The notes under the pieces were generated by a model. That model was not told where the DNA came from, ran no database searches, and saw nothing but the letters and a program-made list of their open reading frames with translations. A stretch of DNA of 28,097 nt from an uncultured Bdellovibrionales bacterium (GTDB taxonomy: Bacteria; Bdellovibrionota; Bdellovibrionia; Bdellovibrionales; JAMPXM01): positions 1-28,097 of the forward strand of contig CALBDW010000144.1 in the NCBI GenBank assembly GCA_937927435.1, given 5' to 3'. This document shows, one piece after another, positions 16,574 through 23,531 of this stretch (position 1 is its first letter; every line of letters begins with the position of its first letter). The position numbers and the translations under genes were made by a program.

Positions 16574-17635
16574 TTATTGACCCGGAAGTCTAATCGACAC
16601 GTTCACCTTAACTGGCTTCTGCATGGCATCTATGCACTGAGCGCATTGCGGGATCGCGGGCGGAACCGCCGCAGTCGGCGGCGCGACGATCGGCGGGGCG
16701 TTCACCCCTGTTTGCGGAACGCCGCTCGGTCCTCGGAAGACTTCACCTCCGGAAAGATCGGAGGTGTTGACCATGGAGCTTGCTGCCGTAGCGGGAACCG
16801 CGGCCGGAGCGCGGTTCTCGGTTTTGGCGGGAGTTTGTGACGACGGCGATGCGCTTTCAGCCGCGGCGCTCGGAGCCGGTCCTTGGGCTTGAGTCGATTC
16901 GGTTTGGCTTGAACTCGAGCCTGTGTTTCCAGGAGCGGGTGGAACCGAGCGAGGCCCTTTGCTGTCACCTGTGTCGGCGCTCGTTTCCATATTCATTTTG
17001 TTTAGTTCAGCCGGCGGGAGAGGTTGCGGCGGCCCCGGCGGGCGGCCGGGCATGACGATCGACCTCTGGCCTGCGCCGACTTGAATGATGTTCACGATTT
17101 TTCCGTCGGCGTCGATTTGGCCGACCTCGACTTTCCCTCGGAATGTAACGACTTCGGTTCTATTCGTGCGGGCGTCGTAGCTGGTTAAGAAGTCCGTGCC
17201 CCGCACACCTGCGACGGCGGACTTGGTTTTGACTTCAAACGAGTTGCTGGTGCCGTCTGCGGCCGTGTCGTTATACATGTCGGGTTTGTGAGTCGCGGCC
17301 CGGACTTTTCCACGAAGCACGTTGAGAAGAACCTTCTTCTTGTTTTGTTTGGGATTGAATTGATAGTTCTCGAGAACGATTTGCGAATTCGGGGAAATAT
17401 TGAGTTCGTTCCCGTCTTCCATTTTGAGTTTGGCTCGGGAATCTTGTCCGGCGATGACGGTATCGCCGGAACACACTTCATGACCTGCCGACACGGCGAC
17501 GAGTTGCTTAGTTTTTCCGGAAAGGAGTTTCACATCTCCTTTGGCGACTTCAAAAACACCGCACGCGGCCTGAGCTTCCGCCGAAACGAATACGGCGAAG
17601 AGCATGGTGCTGAAGCCATAGATGTACCATTTCAT
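16574..17635 (-). CDS. Exported FecR-domain protein with proline-rich tail, 353 aa
   Basis: Signal peptide 1-23 (MKWYIYGFSTMLFAVFVSAE, then AQA before the mature ACG) directs it to the periplasm. The FecR domain (about 25-190) includes VFEVAKGDVKLL, GDTVIAGQDSRAKLKMEDG, VLRGKVRAA and SAVAGVRGTDF, the last being a FecR-family hallmark. From about residue 200 a Pro/Ser/Ala-rich low-complexity region follows, ending in a short C-terminus with a CxxC pair (Cys331, Cys334). No sigma factor or TonB receptor is nearby, so the classical iron-signalling role is unlikely. ATG 17635 has GGGGGGA just upstream; earlier in-frame starts would put extra polar sequence before the signal peptide. It lies between the GmhB-like gene and the TPR-barrel gene, all on the minus strand. 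Confidence 0.85.
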   Translation of the reverse strand: MKWYIYGFSTMLFAVFVSAEAQAACGVFEVAKGDVKLLSGKTKQLVAVSAGHEVCSGDTVIAGQDSRAKLKMEDGNELNISPNSQIVLENYQFNPKQNKKKVLLNVLRGKVRAATHKPDMYNDTAADGTSNSFEVKTKSAVAGVRGTDFLTSYDARTNRTEVVTFRGKVEVGQIDADGKIVNIIQVGAGQRSIVMPGRPPGPPQPLPPAELNKMNMETSADTGDSKGPRSVPPAPGNTGSSSSQTESTQAQGPAPSAAAESASPSSQTPAKTENRAPAAVPATAASSMVNTSDLSGGEVFRGPSGVPQTGVNAPPIVAPPTAAVPPAIPQCAQCIDAMQKPVKVNVSIRLPGQ

Positions 17636-17769
17636 GAATATCCCCCCGGATACGTCCTCGACGGTCTTTATACACATCGTTTCGGACTTCCGAAGGGGGA
17701 ACTTAAAGTTATATCGAGTATTGACCGGCTTTTTTCGCGGCGGTCTCAATTTGGAATGCTTACGTCCGC

Positions 17770-18303
17770 TTAGGTTTGCTTCAAAATGAAATTGGCCGCT
17801 TCTAAAAGGCCGTTAGCGATAAAGGCCGGCTTTGCCTCCAAGGCTTTTTCGCGCGTTTCCACACCTTCGAGGAGAACAGAACGGCAGCCCGCCCGATGAC
17901 CGGCTTCAACATCGGTAACGCGATCGCCGATCATCCAGCTTTGCGCCAAATCCACGTTGTGCTCTTCAGCGGCCGTGAGGAGCATGCCCGGGTTCGGTTT
18001 GCGCATAAAATGGTTACTTTCGACTGAGTAGGGAGCGTAATAAAAACCCGCGAAGAAAATCTCGTGGCGGGCGAACTCGTCTTTCATCTTCTGATGAATG
18101 AGTTCGAGATTCTCGAGCGTGACAAGGCCGCGAGCGACGCCCGATTGGTTGGTCACAACAATCAGCTGGTAGCCGTTATCGCGGAAAAGCCGAAGAGCTT
18201 CGAAGACGCCCGGCAGATACTTGATTTGGTTAGGGTCATTAAGATAGACCTTATCGACAATGAGAGTCCCGTCACGATCGAAAAATATCGTTTTTCTACG
18301 CAT
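17770..18303 (-). CDS. HAD-superfamily phosphatase, GmhB/HisB-N-like (177 aa)
   Basis: Expected to remove a phosphate from heptose 1,7-bisphosphate (LPS heptose pathway) or histidinol phosphate. HAD motif I is FFDRDGTL with Asp9 and Asp11, motif II VTNQSG (51-56), motif III Lys102 in RKPNPGML and motif IV GDRVTDVEAG (126-135). The family zinc loop, normally built from Cys/His residues just before the Lys motif, is missing: the segment reads YYAPYSVESNHFMRKP without cysteine. The sugar-phosphate role therefore rests on overall similarity. A xerC-like gene is 65 bases upstream and the FecR gene 134 bases downstream. The ribosome site at ATG 18303 is weak. Confidence 0.8.
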   Translation of the reverse strand: MRRKTIFFDRDGTLIVDKVYLNDPNQIKYLPGVFEALRLFRDNGYQLIVVTNQSGVARGLVTLENLELIHQKMKDEFARHEIFFAGFYYAPYSVESNHFMRKPNPGMLLTAAEEHNVDLAQSWMIGDRVTDVEAGHRAGCRSVLLEGVETREKALEAKPAFIANGLLEAANFILKQT

Positions 18304-18368
18304 AGTTCTTACTTTGATGCAGGTTTCCCAGGCATCTTAGGCCGTAAAGCCCGGATCCTCAAGTACGC

Positions 18369-19322
18369 TTACTTTTTTCTCGCTGCATTCGCGAGTCGAG
18401 AGGCGCTGAGCGGATGGAAACTCTCAAGCGTTCGCGCCAATTGATCGATCGTCAGGTGGGTATAACGCTCGGTCGCCTGTAGATTGCGGTGCCCCAGCAG
18501 TTCCTGTAATGTCCGTAAGTTCGCTCCGCTCGCGAGCAAATGCGTGGCGTAGCTATGTCGCAAAGCATGAGGGTGAAGAGGCTTAAGAAGGCCTGCTTGG
18601 ATGCCCGCCGAACGAACCATTTCATAAGCGGCGCGAGTTGAAAGAGGGGTCTCTCCCCAAACAAATTCTCCCGTTTGCTTGCGAAGGCGTTTGAGAGCGC
18701 GTGTGCAGAACTGTGGAAGCGCGACTTGACGTTCTTTCTCGCCTTTTCCGATCACGCGCAAGACGCCGCTTTCGAGATCGATTTGTTTCCACCGCAACTG
18801 ACACGCCTCGCTCACTCGAAGTCCCCCGCCGTAAAGGAGAAGAACCAGAGCCAGTTGGCGTTCGTATTTGAGTTGGTCGGCCGTGGTTTCCGGGGAGTCG
18901 GTCTTCTTCATCAGTGAATCGATCAGTGCTAAAGCTTCGTCGACCGATATGAAGTGGGGTAAGCGCCGAGGGACTTTGGGTGCCACGAGAAGTGAAGCGA
19001 GATCTCGTTCGATGTACTGTTTTTCGTGAAGCCATCCCAGAAAACTCTTGAGGCAGGCGATTTTTCTATTCCGGCTCGCAGGAGAAAGATTCCGCCAACT
19101 CGCCGAAGCTTCACGACATTTTTGGAGGAGTTCATCTTCGAAAGCCGCTGAAGGCTTGAACCTTTTCGCGGCGCACGGTTCTCCCGCTGCCTCGGTGTTT
19201 TCGGGAAGCGCAAAAGCTTGGCGCAGATCCGTCGCGTACGCACGCCTCGTAAGAGGGGAGGACCGCTCAATAAACTCCAAATGGTGAAGGAACTGGCTGA
19301 CCAGCTCGGCAATTGGGCTCAC
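18369..19322 (-). CDS. XerC/XerD-type tyrosine site-specific recombinase (317 aa)
   Basis: A tyrosine recombinase with an N-terminal SAM-like core-binding domain (about 3-110) and a C-terminal catalytic domain. All catalytic residues are visible: Arg169 (GGGLRVSEACQLRW), Lys193 (GKGEKERQ), His252 and Arg255 (HALRHSYATHLL), His278 (LLGHRNLQ) and the nucleophile Tyr287 (TERYTHL). Size suits a chromosomal dimer-resolution Xer protein rather than a phage integrase. The frame extends to TTG 19433, but GTG 19322 (MSPIAELVSQFLHHL) gives the normal Xer length. The N-terminal domain carries a longer insertion (about 40-70). No integron, phage or transposon genes are adjacent. XerC and XerD cannot be told apart here. 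Confidence 0.92.
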   Translation of the reverse strand: MSPIAELVSQFLHHLEFIERSSPLTRRAYATDLRQAFALPENTEAAGEPCAAKRFKPSAAFEDELLQKCREASASWRNLSPASRNRKIACLKSFLGWLHEKQYIERDLASLLVAPKVPRRLPHFISVDEALALIDSLMKKTDSPETTADQLKYERQLALVLLLYGGGLRVSEACQLRWKQIDLESGVLRVIGKGEKERQVALPQFCTRALKRLRKQTGEFVWGETPLSTRAAYEMVRSAGIQAGLLKPLHPHALRHSYATHLLASGANLRTLQELLGHRNLQATERYTHLTIDQLARTLESFHPLSASRLANAARKK

Positions 19323-19688
19323 CTTATTAGGGTAAGGGAAGCCTCTTTTCCCGGGAAAGAGGCCCCCGGCTGAGGCCCAGTGAGAATGGTGGTTAAGATA
19401 CCTGTTGTGTCGGGTGCCATGTACATTTCTCAATGATTTAAGGCGTTTATAAATTTCAAAAGTCGATGGAACGCAAAATTTGGCCCGCTAGCTCCTGTCT
19501 TTATTGGCATCCTGAATAAAACTTTTTCGATGCGATGCGAAATTTTACTTGCATTTCTTACAGCAAGTGCGTAATTTACCCAACCGTAACGCGCTGTATC
19601 GAATTGAAACGGTAGAGAGAATGCGGCGCATTGAGTGTTTGGAATCTAATAGGTTTTAGAAAACTGAAACGATCAAAAGGTGGTACGT
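19323..19688. other. AT-rich intergenic region between the Xer gene and the sigma-54 activator
   Basis: This divergent spacer of about 370 bases is more AT-rich than its surroundings. It contains a dyad ACTTGC/GCAAGT at 19547-19568 and the nearby direct repeat GATGCGATGCGA (about 19529-19540). A weak promoter-like pair, TTGCAT at 19549-19554 and TAATTT 17 bases later, overlaps the dyad, which could mean a repressible or autoregulated start for the activator. No gene is seen. Confidence 0.4.
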
Positions 19689-20753
19689 ATGTCACAGATC
19701 GAAGGAACTCCCGTTCTTCCCACAAGCGCGATGACCCTTCCGGTGGGTCAAGTCAATGAAGAGGCACGTGCTGCTCAGGTCGCCGACAACAAGACGATTA
19801 TCTACAAGTCGGAGGTGATGAAGCAGCTCATGAAAATGATAGACCGGGTTTCCCCTTCGAATGCGACGGTGCTCATCCTTGGTGAAAGCGGGACCGGTAA
19901 GGAATTGATCGCTCGCGCGATCCATGAGCGTAGCAATCGCCGCAATCGTCCTTTTGTGGCGATCAACTGCGGTGCTTTGCGTGAAACTCTCTTGGAGAGC
20001 GAGCTTTTTGGTCATGAGAAAGGCTCTTTCACAGGCGCTTACGCGCGCAAGATCGGCTTGGCGGAAGCCGCCAACGGCGGAACCCTCTTCCTTGACGAGA
20101 TCGGCGAGCTGAGCCCGGGAATTCAAGCGAAGCTCCTGCGCTTCATTCAAGAAGGCGAAATCTTCCGTGTTGGCGGTAAAGATCCGATTAAGGTCGATAT
20201 CCGTCTGATCAGCGCGACCAACCGTGAACTTGATCAGGAAGTCGCGCGCGGCAACTTCCGGGAGGATCTTTACTACCGGATTAACACGATCACGATTCAT
20301 TCGCCGCCGCTCCGTCGTCGGAAGGAGGATATTCCGCTGCTCGTTGAGCACTTCCTCGCGCGCGGCAGCCATCGCCTCTTGAACCGCGGTCGTCAGATGA
20401 GCGAAGAGGCGATGAAGATCCTCATGAAATACGACTGGCCGGGTAATATTCGTGAGTTGCAGAACGTCTGTGAACGTCTGCAGATCCTGGCTGACGGTCA
20501 CACGATCATGCCAGGCGATCTCCCTGAGAACATCTTGAACCCTGAGCAAAAGATCGTGACGGACGATTACGATCCGACAGTAACTCTGTATGAGCTCGAG
20601 AAGCGCTACATCTTGAAGGCGCTCAATTACTTCGACGGCAACAAGACGCAGGCCGCGAACGCGCTCGGCATCACGATCAAGACGCTCTACAACAAGCTTC
20701 ACGAGTACGGCGAGTTCGAAAGATACGCCGTTCATTCGAAGACGCAAAAGTAA
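19689..20753 (+). CDS. Sigma-54-dependent transcriptional activator lacking a sensor/receiver domain (354 aa)
   Basis: An AAA+ bacterial enhancer-binding protein that remodels sigma-54 RNA polymerase. After about 35 non-conserved residues come Walker A GESGTGKE (65-72), the sigma-54 contact loop GSFTGA (112-117, usual form GAFTGA), Walker B GGTLFLDE (130-137), the sensor region RLISATNREL and RRRKEDIPLL, and a Fis-type helix-turn-helix NKTQAANALGITIKTLYNKL (318-337). There is no response-regulator, GAF or PAS domain, so activity may be set by expression, by a partner protein, or be constitutive. ATG 19689 has AAGGTGG upstream; the GTG at 19680 lies within that site. A strong terminator follows. 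Target genes are unknown; flagellar or envelope genes are possible. Confidence 0.95.
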   Translation: MSQIEGTPVLPTSAMTLPVGQVNEEARAAQVADNKTIIYKSEVMKQLMKMIDRVSPSNATVLILGESGTGKELIARAIHERSNRRNRPFVAINCGALRETLLESELFGHEKGSFTGAYARKIGLAEAANGGTLFLDEIGELSPGIQAKLLRFIQEGEIFRVGGKDPIKVDIRLISATNRELDQEVARGNFREDLYYRINTITIHSPPLRRRKEDIPLLVEHFLARGSHRLLNRGRQMSEEAMKILMKYDWPGNIRELQNVCERLQILADGHTIMPGDLPENILNPEQKIVTDDYDPTVTLYELEKRYILKALNYFDGNKTQAANALGITIKTLYNKLHEYGEFERYAVHSKTQK

Positions 20754-20775
20754 GATGCTTGCGGCTTAAAAACAG

Positions 20776-20814
20776 AAAAGGGCGAGTCCGACTGGATTCG
20801 CCCTTTTGCTTTTT
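20776..20814 (+). terminator. Strong, bidirectional intrinsic terminator
   Basis: AAAAGGGCGAGTCC (20776-20789) pairs with GGATTCGCCCTTTT (20794-20807) with one G-T wobble and a 4-base loop, followed by GCTTTTT. The minus-strand reading also ends in TTTTCTGTTTTT, so it can serve both the activator and the convergent H1-like gene. Confidence 0.92.
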
Positions 20815-20905
20815 AGGGGCTCGCCAAGTTGGAAACCCAGCGAGCCTTTGAAGAGGAGAGGGGAACCCGAAAACGGAGAGCCCCTACCGTCAACGATAAT
20901 ACCGA

Positions 20906-21445
20906 TTAGAAGTATCCCTCTTCGTCGTCCTCGTCGTCGAGATCGTCGTCGTCGTCGTCGAAGTCGTCGATCTCGGGCTCATCGTTGAACTGATCTTCTT
21001 CCATTTCTTCGTCGAAATCGTCCATAAGCTCTTCTTGGCTTTCTTCTTCCATTTCGTCGAAGTCGTGGAATTCCTCATGCTCGTCCATCGGCATGGGTTC
21101 TTCCATCGGAGGAACCGGAATCACAGCAGCTTGCGTTTCGACTGCTTCGACCTTTTCAGGTTTCGGAGTCGCTTTTTTCTGAGGAGCCTTTCTAGCTGTT
21201 TTGGGAGCCGCCTTTTTTGTGGCTTTTTTTGCCGTCGTTTTTTTCGCAGCTTTCTTCGTGGTCTTTTTTTTCACTGTTTTTTTCGCCGCTTTTTTTGCTG
21301 CCTTTTGGGTCGATTTTTTGGCGGCTTTCTTAGCGTTTTTTTTCGCGGCTTTCTTGGTTGCTTTCTTGGCGGCTTTTTTAGCGGTCGTCTTTTTGGCTGT
21401 CTTCTTTTGGGCTTTCTTCTTTTGGGCTTTCTTCTTCTTCGCCAT
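20906..21445 (-). CDS. Histone H1-like Lys/Ala-rich protein with acidic C-terminal tail (179 aa)
   Basis: Residues 1-98 are almost entirely Lys, Ala and Thr in repeated KKAAKK/KKTTAKK units, like the C-terminal tail of eukaryotic histone H1 and bacterial H1-like or AlgP-type proteins that bind DNA. A short Pro-rich linker (about 99-120, with PVPPMEEP) joins a strongly acidic tail (about 121-179) of Asp/Glu ending DDEEGYF. Such opposite charges suggest self-masking or binding of both nucleic acid and basic partners; this is inference. ATG 21445 follows GAGGAGA at 8 bases; an in-frame GTG at 21451 is less well placed. Repeated GAC and AAG codons make the gene prone to length change. A 7-bp inverted repeat lies in the leader. 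Confidence 0.85.
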   Translation of the reverse strand: MAKKKKAQKKKAQKKTAKKTTAKKAAKKATKKAAKKNAKKAAKKSTQKAAKKAAKKTVKKKTTKKAAKKTTAKKATKKAAPKTARKAPQKKATPKPEKVEAVETQAAVIPVPPMEEPMPMDEHEEFHDFDEMEEESQEELMDDFDEEMEEDQFNDEPEIDDFDDDDDDLDDEDDEEGYF

Positions 21446-21471
21446 TCTCACATCTCCTCTTCATTTAGGTA

Positions 21472-21499
21472 GGTCTGAATACAAAACTTTTCTCAGACC
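21472..21499 (-). promoter_or_regulatory. Inverted repeat in the leader of the H1-like gene
   Basis: GGTCTGA (21472-21478) and TCAGACC (21493-21499) form a perfect 7-bp dyad over a 14-base AT-rich loop, 27 bases before the ATG at 21445. It could be an operator or an mRNA hairpin. No T-run follows. Confidence 0.4.
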
Positions 21500-21549
21500 G
21501 AGACCCGTTGGCAAGCACAATGTAAACTAAGAAAACTGGCATTGCCTAG

Positions 21550-21574
21550 AAAAAAACGGCGCCTTGGAGCGCCG
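21550..21574 (-). terminator. Intrinsic terminator after the lipoprotein gene
   Basis: On the minus strand CGGCGC, a 6-base loop and GCGCCG are followed by seven T residues, 35 bases after the stop at 21609. This separates the lipoprotein gene from the H1-like gene. Confidence 0.85.
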
Positions 21575-21608
21575 GTCGAAGGTTATCGTGAGTCGGAACG
21601 GGATGAGC

Positions 21609-22367
21609 TTACAGGAGGTCGTCGATGGCGCGAGCGATGTCGTCCGGTAAGCGAATGGAGATGAAGAAACCGCCGTTGTAGTTACCCTTGGCCGGAATGG
21701 TCGTGAGCGAGCCCCATGTTCGGGTTTTGTCCTCGTTCCGGATCCAAGCGGTGATTTTGATCATTGGATCGAATTTTGTGGGTACAAAAAGGGCAATCGC
21801 GCCGACATCGAGATAAAGAGTCATGTCGTAGCCTTTCAGCATCGGGAACTGAATGGCCATGGCCGGCATATGACCGCTTGCAACCGCAGGTAAGGGGTCT
21901 CCATTGGGGAGACGGGCGGGCGGCGGGAAGTCGATGCCGCGGATTAATGCCGTCAGCGGGACGCGAATAACGACGTTCGATCCCATGAATGAGTGTTCGA
22001 TCCGGATCGTCATTCCGGGAACTTTGCCGACCGGAAGTTCGATCGAGTCGAGGAAATCAAGGTCCGGATTGGCCAGCATGGGCATGGTGATGACGAGTTC
22101 TTTCGTGTACGGATCGAGCGAGAGGACCTTGCGTCCGGCGAAGGTGCCGGAGTCGAGAGTTCCGTCCAACTTTAAGCTTTCCCAGGTCGATGGAGGATTG
22201 GGCTGATAATCATCCCATGGCCGCTCTCCGTAACTTCCGTTTCCGGGGTACGTCGACTTGGCTTCCAAGGGTTGATAAGTGGCACCGCAGCCAGCGAGAA
22301 CGACGGCCATGCCCAGACTTGCCAGAGTCTTGCGATTCAAGAGGGAAACCATTGCGGGTAAGTTCAT
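21609..22367 (-). CDS. Putative lipoprotein of unknown function (252 aa)
   Basis: A type II signal peptide is clear: hydrophobic stretch TLASLGMAVVLAGC with lipobox LAGC, so Cys27 would be lipidated. The mature part is beta-rich, with paired hydrophobic strands (KELVITMPML, GMTIRIEHSF, SNVVIRVPLTALI, AMAIQFPMLKGYDMTLYLDVG) and a polar Pro-rich N-terminal segment; I do not recognise the family. GGAGG lies 8 bases before ATG 22367. A terminator follows, so it is probably a single-gene transcript. The flagellin gene lies upstream behind its own terminator, so no functional link is implied. Confidence 0.8.
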   Translation of the reverse strand: MNLPAMVSLLNRKTLASLGMAVVLAGCGATYQPLEAKSTYPGNGSYGERPWDDYQPNPPSTWESLKLDGTLDSGTFAGRKVLSLDPYTKELVITMPMLANPDLDFLDSIELPVGKVPGMTIRIEHSFMGSNVVIRVPLTALIRGIDFPPPARLPNGDPLPAVASGHMPAMAIQFPMLKGYDMTLYLDVGAIALFVPTKFDPMIKITAWIRNEDKTRTWGSLTTIPAKGNYNGGFFISIRLPDDIARAIDDLL

Positions 22368-22611
22368 CGTGAAACCTCCGACCTCTTATGCGGGAGAACT
22401 TCTCGCCCGTGCCCCTTCGATCGGTGGTCTTTCGTCCGGACTTAAATCTAAACTGATGAAATTACTGGGGAAAAACTTGCTCCGAAATGATGAAGTTTTG
22501 AACAGGGTCCTCGGTGCCCAAAGAAGAAAACGGAAAAACGGAGAAGATCTAGTCAAAGTCCAGGGGGGCCGATGTCCAGCAGGACGGAACGTTCAAAAGA
22601 TTGACGGTTTC
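22368..22611. other. Intergenic region between lipoprotein and flagellin genes
   Basis: No gene is seen in these 244 bases. They hold the leader and presumably the promoter of the lipoprotein gene on the minus strand, including the palindrome GAGAACTTCTC (about 22392-22402). No clear promoter boxes could be fixed. Confidence 0.4.
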
Positions 22612-22649
22612 AAAAAAATAAAAAAAACCCGGAACGCTGGGTTCCGGGT
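22612..22649 (-). terminator. Strong intrinsic terminator after flagellin
   Basis: On the minus strand ACCCGGAA pairs with TTCCGGGT over a 7-base loop and is followed by TTTTTTTATTTTTTT, 26 bases after the flagellin stop. Confidence 0.95.
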
Positions 22650-22674
22650 CGTACAATTTCCGTTTATTCGTCTA

Positions 22675-23508
22675 TCAACCGATCAATTTCAGCGCGAGCT
22701 GGTCTTTCATGTTCGCTTGCGCCAAAGTTGCGGTCGAAGCTTGGAGCAGGATATTGTTGCGTGTCATTTCGGCGGTTGCAGCCGCAACGTCGGTGTCACG
22801 GATCCGGGAGTTAGCGGCCGAGAGGTTCTCTTCCGCAACGCTCAAGTTCGTGATCGTCGACGTCAGACGGTTTTGCAAAGCACCGAGGTTGGCGCGTATG
22901 CCGTTGACTTTCGTTTGCGCATCATCCAGCAGAGCCAAAGCCGATTGAGCACCTTCTTTCGTCGTGTAGTCGATGCCGGCCAGGCCGAGAGCATCGAGCG
23001 TCGCGACGTTTTCGCTCGCTTTGAACGTGATGCGGTCTTCGAATTCGTTATTGTGGATACCGACTTGGAAATCGAAGTTCGGCGAGCTTCCGTCTAGAAG
23101 CTTCGTTTTGCCCCAAGTAGTAACCGAAGCGATACGTTGCATCTCTTCCTTGAGCTGCTCGACTTCCTTGTTCAAGAACGTCCGCTCGGTGTCACCGATG
23201 GTGTCGGAAGCCGCTTGGATACCCAGCTCACGGAGACGAAGGATGATGTTCGAAATTTCATTCAAGCCGCCTTCAGCCACTTGGACGAGAGAAACACCGT
23301 CTTGGGCGTTGCGGTTCGCTTGACGAGTCGAACGGATCGACGCTTTCAAATTTTCGCTGATCGCAAGACCTGCAGCGTCGTCGGCTGCTTTGTTGATGCG
23401 GCTGCCGCTCGCTAATTGAGCCATGCTGCCGGCGATTTTGGTTTGGCTTTCAGACAGATTTCTTTGCGCGTTGATCGACGCAAGGTTAGTAGTAATACGA
23501 AAACCCAT
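22675..23508 (-). CDS. fliC: Flagellin (277 aa)
   Basis: Filament subunit of the flagellum. The conserved N-terminal D0/D1 part is seen in RINKAADDAAGLAISENLKA and RNAQDGVSLVQVAEGGLNEI, and the C-terminal D1/D0 part in ANSRIRDTDVAAATAEMTRN and LAQANMKDQLALKLIG. The middle is short, so there is almost no variable D2/D3 domain; such 270-280-residue flagellins are common outside enterobacteria. GGAGG precedes ATG 23508 by 7 bases. No other flagellar gene is in the window, so this may be one of several dispersed flagellin copies. A six-codon upstream frame with its own strong ribosome site precedes it. Confidence 0.97.
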   Translation of the reverse strand: MGFRITTNLASINAQRNLSESQTKIAGSMAQLASGSRINKAADDAAGLAISENLKASIRSTRQANRNAQDGVSLVQVAEGGLNEISNIILRLRELGIQAASDTIGDTERTFLNKEVEQLKEEMQRIASVTTWGKTKLLDGSSPNFDFQVGIHNNEFEDRITFKASENVATLDALGLAGIDYTTKEGAQSALALLDDAQTKVNGIRANLGALQNRLTSTITNLSVAEENLSAANSRIRDTDVAAATAEMTRNNILLQASTATLAQANMKDQLALKLIG

Positions 23509-23510
23509 TT

Positions 23511-23531
23511 TTATCCTCCGTTAAATTTCAT
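23511..23531 (-). CDS. Possible six-codon leader peptide (MKFNGG) before flagellin
   Basis: ATG 23531 is preceded at 9 bases by the full Shine-Dalgarno AAGGAGG (23541-23547). The frame reads M-K-F-N-G-G-stop, and its two GGA codons are themselves the flagellin ribosome site; its TAA ends 2 bases before the flagellin ATG. A ribosome translating it would cover and then re-initiate at flagellin. This is seen directly in the sequence, but whether it is translated is unknown. Confidence 0.35.
   Translation of the reverse strand: MKFNGG

Noticed and set aside
18369..19322. Xer recombinase as sign of an integrated mobile element
   Set aside because: Length and motifs fit a housekeeping Xer protein; no phage, integron or att-like repeats flank it and codon use matches neighbours.
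19692..20747. 351-codon open frame on the minus strand opposite the sigma-54 activator
   Set aside because: Mirror frame of a strongly conserved AAA+ gene; no ribosome site or motif.
21035..21530. Phe-rich open frames on the plus strand opposite the H1-like gene that look like membrane proteins
   Set aside because: They are simply the complement of AAG/AAA lysine codons (CTT/TTT); the minus-strand frame has the ribosome site and terminator.
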